Source: Bog-366 sp964501985
GTDB taxonomy: Bacteria > Acidobacteriota > Terriglobia > UBA7540
Length of the DNA stretch: 7,714 nt
Assembly (NCBI GenBank): GCA_964501985.1
Contig: CAZCVY010000297.1
Location: 1 to 7,714, forward strand
Direction: 5' to 3'
In this document: piece by piece, positions 1 through 5,674 of the stretch
Numbering within the stretch: position 1 is the first letter of the stretch
Layout of the letters: every line of letters starts with the position of its first letter
The notes under the pieces: generated by a model
Databases searched by the model: none
What the model saw: the letters and a program-made list of their open reading frames with translations, nothing else
What the model was told of the DNA's origin: nothing
Made by a program: the position numbers and the translations under genes

Positions 1-563
<563 letters not shown>

Positions 564-587
564 AATCCGCACGGTACGTCTGAGGTT

Positions 588-631
588 GTAGCGCGGACCC
601 CCGGTTTTGGGGTCCGCGGCTCTTCACATGC
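588..631. repeat. Palindromic intergenic repeat, copy A
   Basis: A perfect 10-bp stem (592-601 with 609-618, starting cgcggacccc) encloses a 7-base loop and is followed by a conserved tail cttcacatgc. Nearly the same 43-44 bases recur at 2681-2723, so this is a dispersed repeat rather than a gene-specific site. It lies 28 bp after the clpB stop and could incidentally end clpB transcripts, but no T-run follows the stem. Confidence 0.75.
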
Positions 632-691
632 AATGCCTGCAATCTGGACGTTGAACGCGTTCCATCGCTTCGAGGGCGTGAATCGAGGGAA

Positions 692-731
692 AAACCGCGG
701 ACCTCAAACCCGGAGGTCTGCGCTGCGGTTT
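692..731. repeat. Degenerate palindromic repeat, probable third copy
   Basis: The arm gcggacctc (697-705) pairs with gaggtctgc (713-721) with one G-T wobble. An alternative outer pairing joins aaaccgc (692-698) to gcggttt (725-731). The gcggacc core, loop size and following tttcacac resemble copies A and B, but identity is clearly lower. It may be a decayed relative of the same element. The rest of 564-756 has no supportable gene. Confidence 0.45.
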
Positions 732-756
732 CACACCATAATCGGCTGCCCACTGC

Positions 757-870
757 TTACTTCATCTGGCTTAGGACGTTGTTGTAATCTTCGTGGCTTC
801 CGATCCAAAACCACCAGAGGTGGTTTTCCTTCCTGAACTCAATGGGGCGGTAAGACCGTCCGATACCTGC
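757..870 (-). pseudogene. RelE/ParE-like toxin, C-terminal remnant
   Basis: The last 36 codons of this frame read GIGRSYRPIEFRKENHLWWF followed by WIGSHEDYNNVLSQMK. This is the recognisable end of the small RelE/ParE-superfamily toxins whose C-terminus runs 'VRIG-SYRALG...WFWIGSHADYDRLL' (recalled). Such toxins are about 85-90 residues long, so roughly the first 50 residues, including the start codon, are missing. The frame upstream of about 870 runs into the antitoxin gene in another frame and gives low-complexity arginine/proline-rich sequence unlike the family. The normal partner order (antitoxin first) is kept, so an internal deletion plus frame change between the two genes is the simplest reading. 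It is unlikely to make a working mRNA nuclease or gyrase inhibitor. Confidence 0.65.
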
Positions 871-1051
871 CCTCGCGGGCGTCGGCCTGCGCCTCCTCCA
901 GCAGTGCCATCCCGCGCCCGCCGGGTGAAAAGTCATTCTGAATCTCGCGGTCCCATTCCTCCAGCTCCTGTTGGAGCACCCAGGCGGCCAGCCGGGCCTT
1001 CTCGTCCGGGGGGAGATCCGCAATCACCTCTTTGATGGCTTCAATCGTCAT
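839..1051 (-). CDS. Small antitoxin-like protein (partner of the toxin remnant), probably C-terminally altered
   Basis: A 70-residue protein starting MTIEAIKEVIADLPPDEKAR and continuing LAAWVLQQELEEWDREI, then DFSPGGRGMALLEEAQADAREG. This resembles a family of short proteins encoded just before RelE/ParE-like toxins, with an N-terminal 'IEAI...LP..E...LA.W' helix pair and a conserved W/D...DFSPGGRG motif (residues about 34-48). The last residues, RYRTVLPPH, read through the start of the toxin remnant in a different frame, so the native C-terminus, which usually wraps the toxin, may have been replaced. The region before the ATG has no strong Shine-Dalgarno sequence. It may be an orphan antitoxin able to neutralise related toxins elsewhere, or simply decaying; the protein itself is not proven to bind a toxin. 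Confidence 0.7.
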   Translation of the reverse strand: MTIEAIKEVIADLPPDEKARLAAWVLQQELEEWDREIQNDFSPGGRGMALLEEAQADAREGRYRTVLPPH

Positions 1052-1116
1052 GGCTTCACGTTACGCCAAAGAGTCTCTGACTGCAAACGGAACTTACCGT
1101 TGGCACGGCCTGAGCG

Positions 1117-1596
1117 CTACGATCGGTGTGGCCCTTGGCTTTCGGCCGCCTTGCGTATAGCGTCAACGTCCGCGAGGTCTTGAGGTCTGCCCGATGCCAG
1201 TTTCCCAGCTATCAGGTCTTCGCGGGAAATGAAAAAGGCTTTCAGCCTGGTTTCCGGGTCAACCGTAGTTTCAACGCGCTTTCCCCAAGCACCGTCAAAT
1301 TCCACTCCCTTGATGTCGGGAAGAATTTCGATCATGAGCGGCGCCTTGCCCATGCGAAAAAAGAAGCCGCGTTTAACGAAGTCGTCCGGCGTAAGTTCTG
1401 CGAGGGGTGCGCCGAATTGGGCAAGCGCCGAGTAAATCGCCTTGCCGTTGTCCGGGTCCGGTTGGACGAATAGGTCAAGGTCTTTGGTGGCCCGGGGCTG
1501 TGAATAAAAGCCCACCGCGTATCCCCCGACTACGAGATATTTAACCTTGTGGTCGTTGAAGACGGATAAGAGTTCGTTGAAGTCTTGGTTGAACAT
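1117..1596 (-). CDS. AbiEii/AbiGii-like (MNT-type) nucleotidyltransferase family protein
   Basis: A 159-residue cytoplasmic protein of the polymerase-beta nucleotidyltransferase fold. Visible motifs are VVGGYAV (residues 22-28, the family's GG/GS nucleotide loop), PRATKDLDLFV (34-44) with the metal-binding pair D39 and D41, and IEILPDIKGVEF (89-100) where E90 sits at the place of the third carboxylate. The C-terminal GKLASGRPQDLADVDAIRKA is the 'GRPKDLAD' signature seen in many such proteins. Relatives include AbiEii toxins, which add nucleotides to tRNA in abortive-infection systems, and minimal nucleotidyltransferases. The substrate here is unknown. The start ATG lies inside the 3' end of the upstream small gene (56-bp overlap, different frame) with no clear Shine-Dalgarno, which points to translational coupling. 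The family call is firm; a toxin role is inference. Confidence 0.85.
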   Translation of the reverse strand: MFNQDFNELLSVFNDHKVKYLVVGGYAVGFYSQPRATKDLDLFVQPDPDNGKAIYSALAQFGAPLAELTPDDFVKRGFFFRMGKAPLMIEILPDIKGVEFDGAWGKRVETTVDPETRLKAFFISREDLIAGKLASGRPQDLADVDAIRKAAESQGPHRS

Positions 1597-1744
1597 CGCG
1601 CGTCGATTCCTTTAGCTGGTAGCCTGCAAGCGAAAGCTCAACGATGGCGTTCAAACGTTCATGGCCCGGGAGTGCCTGCCATTCGCGATATTCGTCAGCC
1701 TTCATTTCCTCGAACTTGGTGTACCTGCGGATGGTCTTGTCCAT
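1541..1744 (-). CDS. Small conserved hypothetical protein paired with the nucleotidyltransferase
   Basis: A 67-residue charged, mostly helical protein: MDKTIRRYTKFEEMKADEYR, then EWQALPGHERLNAIVELSLA, ending in RLQRTLIRLQRPQG. I recognise the pattern (a 'F.EM..ADE..YW...P..ER..A' segment plus a 'RLQRT..RLQR' tail) as a small protein commonly encoded directly before this nucleotidyltransferase type, but I know no assigned function. A Shine-Dalgarno AAAGGAG lies 3 nt before the ATG, rather close but strong. Its last 18 codons and stop overlap the beginning of the nucleotidyltransferase gene, so the conserved tail and the enzyme's N-terminus are coded by the same DNA. By position it could be an antitoxin or adaptor for the enzyme; that is inference from gene order only. 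Confidence 0.7.
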   Translation of the reverse strand: MDKTIRRYTKFEEMKADEYREWQALPGHERLNAIVELSLAGYQLKESTRDVQPRLQRTLIRLQRPQG

Positions 1745-1858
1745 GCGCTCCTTTGTAGCACGCCCGGCGCTTCACTTCAAACCGGAAGGAGGGGTGTTGG
1801 TTGTGCGGCCTTGGCAGGCTCTCCCGTGGTGTTTCAAAGCTCACGGGTTATGAGACGG

Positions 1859-2314
1859 TCACACCCCAAACTGCCGCAGATGATGATCAAGATGCTTGTA
1901 CATTAAGATCGCCCACTCGTCCGGCGTCATCTTCCCAAAGAAACTATGCGGATTCTTCGTACACCCCGCCGCCCCTCCCGCCGCAAATTTGTCGATCAGT
2001 CCCGATAACCGCTCCCGTTCCTTGCCCAAATCTCGTTCGTCCGCCACAATAAGGCCTTTCGCGGTCGGCGAGTTCTTCCGCAGCGGGTCTTCGTTCCGAA
2101 ACACCATCGGTTTCACCAGCCGCCCCATCAGACGTGCGGGTAGCGCTCCCTTTTCGGGCACCACCTCTCCCAAAGCCCACTGCAGACTCACCGAGCAGTG
2201 TGCCAGCATCTGCGCCGAGGTCATCTCGCCCCAGCGCCTCTCACCTTGGGGCTCCAATTTTCCCAGCCGGGTCTTCACCTGATTGGCCACCGTCGCATCG
2301 AACAGGTTCTTCAT
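1859..2314 (-). CDS. DUF1569 (DinB-fold) domain protein
   Basis: A 151-residue protein matching the DUF1569 family, a branch of the DinB/YfiT four-helix-bundle fold, typically cytoplasmic with a three-histidine metal site. From the ATG at 2314, the markers are SAQMLAHCSVSLQWALG with H39, NSPTAKGLIVADERDL, AAGCTKNPHSFFGKMTPDEW and the terminal MYKHLDHHLRQFGV with H141 and H145. These histidines are the likely metal ligands by analogy with DinB proteins. The length is normal and the protein appears intact. A GTG at 2320 would add two residues (MSMKNLF). I prefer the ATG because the purine-rich AAGAGAGA lies 9 nt before it but only 3 nt before the GTG. Enzymatic activity for DUF1569 is not established; DinB relatives include thiol transferases. 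Confidence 0.85.
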   Translation of the reverse strand: MKNLFDATVANQVKTRLGKLEPQGERRWGEMTSAQMLAHCSVSLQWALGEVVPEKGALPARLMGRLVKPMVFRNEDPLRKNSPTAKGLIVADERDLGKERERLSGLIDKFAAGGAAGCTKNPHSFFGKMTPDEWAILMYKHLDHHLRQFGV

Positions 2315-2680
2315 GCTCACATGTCTCTCTTAAATGAGAATAACCAAGGACCCATGTCGGAAAGGTCATTTTTCTGCGGTTCACCGATTGAGTATCCGAC
2401 AGGCGCAGTTTCACAGATCACCCTATTTGCGACGGCGTCTTCGCGCCGGTCGCGTTTCGATTGAATCTCAAGCTCGACACTCATAGAGCGAGTATCCAAC
2501 GCTGCGGCTATCGGCATAGACGGCAGGATACCACCGATTGGCAGAGATGGCGTGCTGCTCAAAGGCCGCGACAGGGCCTGTCCTTAAAGCGCAGGGAGTG
2601 GCTGACCGAGCTTCGGAACTGGGTCCGCGAACTCAACTAAGAAGCGTCCCTTGCGCCTTCCCTGAATCTGCAAAGAGCTC
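2315..2680. other. Intergenic stretch without a recognisable gene
   Basis: Between the DUF1569 start and the second hairpin repeat there is no gene I can support. A minus-strand frame (2317-2562, 81 codons) stays open and its TGA overlaps the alternative GTG start of the DUF1569 gene. Its translation resembles no family I know, has no Shine-Dalgarno and shows mixed third-codon-position composition. The stretch probably holds the DUF1569 promoter and decayed sequence. Confidence 0.4.
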
Positions 2681-2723
2681 GTGGCGCGGACCCCTGTGTT
2701 GGGGGCCGCGGTCCTTCACATGC
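2681..2723. repeat. Palindromic intergenic repeat, copy B
   Basis: The arm cgcggacccc (2685-2694) pairs with gggggccgcg (2701-2710) with one A-G mismatch around a 6-base loop, followed by cttcacatgc. It aligns in the same orientation with copy A at 588-631 across the whole 43-44 bases, with about seven or eight differences mainly in the loop. It lies about 100 bp before the TPR gene. Confidence 0.75.
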
Positions 2724-2772
2724 TCAAGTTCGGTAACTCGAGTCTTCTGAGCGCTCAGACGTTGAGGCCAGT

Positions 2773-2802
2773 TTGACGGCGTAACTACGACCAAGCTATC
2801 AT
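2773..2802 (+). promoter_or_regulatory. Probable sigma-70-type promoter of the TPR gene
   Basis: TTGACG (2773-2778) and TATCAT (2797-2802) each match the consensus at five of six positions and are separated by 18 nt. A start of transcription near 2809 would leave a leader of only about 15 nt before the ATG at 2824, with a weak GAG-type ribosome site. Confidence 0.5.
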
Positions 2803-2823
2803 CCCGACAAACGAGCGAAATTC

Positions 2824-3771
2824 ATGGCGACGTGGTGGCGGCGTGCGGCATTTGCGAGTCTAGTGGCGGCGGTTCAGTACGTCGCGCTATGCGGGCCGGC
2901 CTACGGTCAATCGGGGCCGGAAAAGGCCGCCGAGGATGCTGCCCAATCCCTTGACAGAGGTGACTTGGAGGGAGCGCGGACGATTCTCCAACCGGCGTTG
3001 AAGCAATACTCCCACTCGGCTGCTCTCCACAAGGTTGCTGCTATCCTGGAATTCAAATCGGGGCATATGGAGGCGATGCGCGCTGAACTGGAGCGCGCCG
3101 TGGAATGCGATCCCAACGACTCCGACACTTATCTTAACCTTGCGCTCCTCGATCTGGGCCAACGTCAATACGCGCACGCGATTCCCCGGCTGAAAGAATA
3201 TATTCGTTTGAAGCCGCAGGACGCCCAGGGTCACTTATTGTTGGGCCGGGCGTACCTGAATCGCAACCTGACGCTGGAGGCGATACCGGAAATCCGCAAA
3301 GCGTTGTCACTCGATCAAAACCTCCCTTTGGCCCACCACGACTTGGGCTTGGCCGAAACGACCCTGGGTAAAGACGTGGAGGCGCTGGAAGAATTCCGTC
3401 AGGAGATCGCGGTCAACCCCACGTTTGGCGGGGCCTACCTCCGCGCCGGAACCATCGAGCTGGACTTCAATCGGCTTCCGGAAGCCGAACAATTTCTTCG
3501 CCAGGCAACCGAACGAGATCCTGATGAAGCCAATGGCCACTTCCAGTTGGGGCAGTGCCTGTTCCAAGAGCGCAAGGCCGAGGCAGCCGAAGCGGAATAC
3601 CGGAAGGCCATCGCGCTGGACCCCAAGCTCATTCGCGCCCACTATGGCTTGGCCCAGGCGCTGGAAGCCTTGGGGAAAAAAGACGAGGCGCGCCGGGAAT
3701 TCCGCCTGCATTCTGAGCTGTTAGAGGCCAACCGCAAATCGGCGAGCGGCATTGCCGCCTCGCGGGACTAG
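2824..3771 (+). CDS. Exported tetratricopeptide-repeat (TPR) protein
   Basis: A 315-residue protein with an N-terminal signal peptide: MATWWRR basic start, hydrophobic core AAFASLVAAVQYVALCG, likely cleavage after AYG or AYGQ near residue 28-29. The mature part is eight TPR units with an exact 34-residue period, starting near residues 33, 67, 101, 135, 169, 203, 237 and 271. The clearest are YLNLALLDLGQ, HLLLGRAYL, HHDLGLAETTLG, HFQLGQCLFQ and HYGLAQALEALG; the first two are degenerate. Helices end in the usual P (CDPND, LKPQD, VNPTF, RDPDE, LDPKL). TPR solenoids are protein-binding scaffolds, so the likely role is assembling a periplasmic complex, partner unknown. No catalytic domain is visible. 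It is monocistronic here, has its own promoter, and its stop lies 2 nt from the stop of the convergent dehydrogenase gene. Confidence 0.88.
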   Translation: MATWWRRAAFASLVAAVQYVALCGPAYGQSGPEKAAEDAAQSLDRGDLEGARTILQPALKQYSHSAALHKVAAILEFKSGHMEAMRAELERAVECDPNDSDTYLNLALLDLGQRQYAHAIPRLKEYIRLKPQDAQGHLLLGRAYLNRNLTLEAIPEIRKALSLDQNLPLAHHDLGLAETTLGKDVEALEEFRQEIAVNPTFGGAYLRAGTIELDFNRLPEAEQFLRQATERDPDEANGHFQLGQCLFQERKAEAAEAEYRKAIALDPKLIRAHYGLAQALEALGKKDEARREFRLHSELLEANRKSASGIAASRD

Positions 3772-3773
3772 AT

Positions 3774-4832
3774 CTACTTCGATTTTAGCGAAGCCAGATC
3801 GATGGAGAAGCGGTACTTCACATCGGACTTGAGCAGTCTTTCGTAGGCCTCGTTGACCTTTTGGATGGGGATGACTTCGACATCCGCGGTGATGTTGTGT
3901 GCACCGCAGAAATCGAGCATCTTCTGGGTCTCGGGGATACCGCCAATGGGAGAGCCGGAAAGGCTGCGGCGCCCCATGATGAGAGCGAAGGCACCGACGG
4001 CGAGAGGGGTCGCCGGGGCGCCAACCAGGGTGATGTTGCCGTCGCGGCGCAAGAGATTGATATAGGAATTGATGTCGTGGTCGGCGGCAACTGCGTCAAG
4101 GATAAAGTCGAAGCTGCCGGCGTGTTTCTGCATCTCGTCCGCATGGCGTGAGATGACCACCTCATCCGCGCCCAGGCGGAGCGCGTCGTCCTTCTTATGC
4201 GGTGAAGTCGTGAACGCAACCACGTGGCCACCGAGCGCATGGGCGAACTTCACGGCCATGTGGCCCAGTCCGCCGAGCCCGACCACGCCCACTTTCTTGC
4301 CCTTGGTGACGCCCCAGTGGCGCATGGGCGAGTAGGTAGTGATTCCGGCGCAAAGCAGCGGGGCGGCTCCGGCGGGATTCAGGTTGGAAGGGACGTGCAG
4401 GACGAACCTGTGGTCAACAACGATGCTGTCGGAATAGCCGCCGTAGGTGACGCCGCCCAAATGCTTGTCGGGAAAGTTGTAGGTGAGGATCATGTTCGGG
4501 CAGAACTGCTCGAGACCCGCCCGGCACTCGGGGCAGGCGCCGTCCGAATCCACCATGCAGCCGACCGCGGCGAGATCGCCGGGCTTGAACTTGGAGACCG
4601 CGGAACCGACCTTGGTGACCCGGCCCACGATCTCATGGCCGGGGACGCAGGGATAGACAGTGGGCATGAGGCCGCTCCACTCGTTGCGCACCGTGTGGAG
4701 ATCGGAATGGCAGATACCGCAGAAGAGGATTTCGATCTGCACGTCGTGCTCGGTGGGACCGCGCCGCGAGATCGTGGCAGGCGCAAGCGATGATGTTGCA
4801 CTGGCAGCGGAATAAGCTCTCGCGTTGTACAT
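3774..4832 (-). CDS. Zinc-dependent NAD(P)-dependent alcohol dehydrogenase / aldehyde reductase (YahK/CAD type)
   Basis: A medium-chain dehydrogenase/reductase of 352 residues, the usual length for the YahK/cinnamyl-alcohol-dehydrogenase group, which mainly reduces aldehydes to alcohols with NADPH in the cytoplasm. Catalytic zinc ligands are visible as C41 (CGICHSDLH), H66-E67 (GHEIVGRV) and C161 (PLLCAGITTYSPM). The nucleotide-binding Rossmann motif is GLGGLGHMAVKFA (from residue 185), followed by FTTS, which fits NADP preference. The structural zinc lobe reads D97-x2-C100-x2-C103-x7-C111, so the first of four cysteines is aspartate. The start is ATG 4832 (MYNARAYS) because GAGGAG lies 9 nt before it; the frame stays open further upstream but runs through a palindromic repeat. 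It is last in the minus-strand gene run and probably processes aldehydes released or encountered by that cluster. The exact substrate is not readable. Confidence 0.92.
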   Translation of the reverse strand: MYNARAYSAASATSSLAPATISRRGPTEHDVQIEILFCGICHSDLHTVRNEWSGLMPTVYPCVPGHEIVGRVTKVGSAVSKFKPGDLAAVGCMVDSDGACPECRAGLEQFCPNMILTYNFPDKHLGGVTYGGYSDSIVVDHRFVLHVPSNLNPAGAAPLLCAGITTYSPMRHWGVTKGKKVGVVGLGGLGHMAVKFAHALGGHVVAFTTSPHKKDDALRLGADEVVISRHADEMQKHAGSFDFILDAVAADHDINSYINLLRRDGNITLVGAPATPLAVGAFALIMGRRSLSGSPIGGIPETQKMLDFCGAHNITADVEVIPIQKVNEAYERLLKSDVKYRFSIDLASLKSK

Positions 4833-4871
4833 GGATTTACGCTCCTCAGTGGAAAATTTTCGTGCATGCGA

Positions 4872-4927
4872 GTCGTAGCGCCGGCTTCCAGCCGGCACCG
4901 GAGCCGCCAAGATGGCGGCGCTACGAC
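4872..4927. repeat. Three-way-junction palindromic repeat (gtcgtagcgccggcttccagccggc type)
   Basis: A 12-bp perfect outer stem (4872-4883 with 4916-4927) can alternatively open into two inner hairpins: gccggc 4880-4885 with 4891-4896 (loop ttcca) and gccgcca 4903-4909 with tggcggc 4913-4919 (loop aga). I recognise this sequence class as a dispersed extragenic element of some soil bacteria (Verrucomicrobiota/Acidobacteriota), from memory. It lies 39 nt before the dehydrogenase ATG, inside the 179-nt gap after the cupin gene, so it would be transcribed in the leader or inter-gene part of the message and could act as an attenuator, mRNA stabiliser or partial terminator. No T-run and no convincing sigma-70 promoter were seen in this gap. 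Confidence 0.75.
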
Positions 4928-5011
4928 CAAATTGGGACATCACCCACAATGTGCCGACGGGCGGTGTGGTCAACCAGTGTCTATTCGTGATGATTTCCGA
5001 ATTCCCCGAAG

Positions 5012-5407
5012 TCAGGCCTGGTATTGTTCGTCGGTGACATGTTCCATCCAGTCGACAGCTTTGCCGTCGAGCTTTTCCTGAATGGCGATGTGCGTCATGC
5101 CTGTCGTCGGCCCTGCCCCATGCCAATGCTTTTCGCCGGGCGGGAACCAGACCACGTCACCCGGCCGAATTTCCTCAATCGGACCTCCCCAGCGCCGGGC
5201 CCGGCCGCAGCCCGCCGTGACAATGAGAGTTTGACCGAGTGGGTGCGTGTGCCATGCCGTCCGCGCGCCGGGTTCGAAGGTTACGCTGGCGCCCTGAACA
5301 AGCGCCGGATCGGGCGCCTGAAAGAGTGGATCGATTCGTACTGTGCCCGTGAACCAGTCTGACGGTCCTTTTGCGGACGGTTGCGAGCCAATTCGTTTGA
5401 TCTCCAT
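5012..5407 (-). CDS. Cupin-fold protein of the manganese hydroxynitrile lyase type (GtHNL-like)
   Basis: A 131-residue single-domain cupin. Metal ligands are visible as H53 and H55 (AWHTHPLGQTLIV), Q59 and H94 (PPGEKHWHG). As I recall it, the Granulicella tundricola cupin hydroxynitrile lyase has the same length, the same ligand numbers, and active-site positions A40, V42 and Q110, all present here, plus a near-identical end WMEHVTDEQY. That enzyme splits or makes cyanohydrins from aldehydes and HCN with (R) selectivity; its natural substrate is unknown. The start is ATG 5407 (MEIKRIGSQ) because GGAG lies 9 nt before it; a longer frame reaching 5560 adds arginine-rich nonsense and overlaps the DUF2255 remnant. 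It sits in a run with three carbonyl reductases. Databases often name such proteins simply 'cupin' or '(R)-mandelonitrile lyase'. Activity is inferred from residues, not measured. Confidence 0.88.
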   Translation of the reverse strand: MEIKRIGSQPSAKGPSDWFTGTVRIDPLFQAPDPALVQGASVTFEPGARTAWHTHPLGQTLIVTAGCGRARRWGGPIEEIRPGDVVWFPPGEKHWHGAGPTTGMTHIAIQEKLDGKAVDWMEHVTDEQYQA

Positions 5408-5501
5408 TTCTGTGAACTCCTTCCAATGAATTTGATGTCCTTGTCTCCCCAACGGCTCGGACTTGTGCCCTTCTGTCTCTGGCCTGCCATGGCATCGAAG
5501 A

Positions 5502-5666
5502 TCACGCAGGGGTATCGCGCGATGTGACCTTGACGGTCGCCGAGCGGGCGCGCGCGCCAATCATCGGGCCGAGGTATGGGCTGCCCTTGTACTTCGCCCG
5601 GTAGGCGTCGTCGATGCGGCCGTTGATCGGCCCCTCCACCGGCTCGAAGGTGATTTCTTTCGTCAT
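5502..5666 (-). pseudogene. DUF2255 family protein, C-terminal remnant
   Basis: A 54-codon frame: MTKEITFEPVEGPINGRIDD, then AYRAKYKGSPYLGPMIGARA, RSATVKVTSRDTPA and TGA. The segment 'D.AYRAKY..SPY..PMIGARARSATVK' is the C-terminal signature of DUF2255 proteins, which are normally about 120-130 residues. The N-terminal half, which carries the 'TIWVVRVGDELYVRS' region and a GGV-type turn, is missing. The remaining part begins 8 nt after the stop of aldo/keto reductase 1, and the ATG (probably an internal Met or chance codon) has no Shine-Dalgarno. I read it as a truncated gene left after a deletion or recombination that brought the reductase stop up to the middle of DUF2255. A short translated peptide cannot be excluded. 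DUF2255 has a flavin-reductase-like barrel by family description, function unassigned. Confidence 0.65.
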
Positions 5667-5674
5667 GGAATCCA

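Noticed and set aside
588..731. CRISPR-like array or IS ends suggested by repeated palindromes
   Set aside because: The copies are single, irregularly spaced and lack spacers of uniform length; no transposase or cas gene is present.
1823..1847. Possible terminator hairpin after the DUF1569 gene (cccgtg with cacggg)
   Set aside because: Only a 6-bp stem with a 13-base loop and no T-run on either strand.
2317..2562. 81-codon minus-strand frame whose stop overlaps the alternative GTG of the DUF1569 gene
   Set aside because: No recognisable domain, no Shine-Dalgarno and unbiased codon use; the stop/start overlap may be chance.
4224..4793. 189-codon plus-strand open frame
   Set aside because: It lies entirely antisense to the well-supported zinc dehydrogenase; long antisense frames are expected in GC-rich genes.
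4945..4973. Possible minus-strand promoter of the dehydrogenase (TTGACC, 17-nt spacer)
   Set aside because: The -35 box is fair, but the hexamer at -10 (ATTGTG) is a poor match.
4833..5126. N-terminal extension of the zinc dehydrogenase to 450 residues
   Set aside because: The extra part translates the palindromic repeat and overlaps the cupin gene; the ATG at 4832 has a good Shine-Dalgarno and gives the family's usual length.
5408..5560. N-terminal extension of the cupin protein to 182 residues
   Set aside because: The extension is arginine-rich and overlaps the DUF2255 remnant in another frame; ATG 5407 has GGAG 9 nt before it and matches the known family N-terminus.
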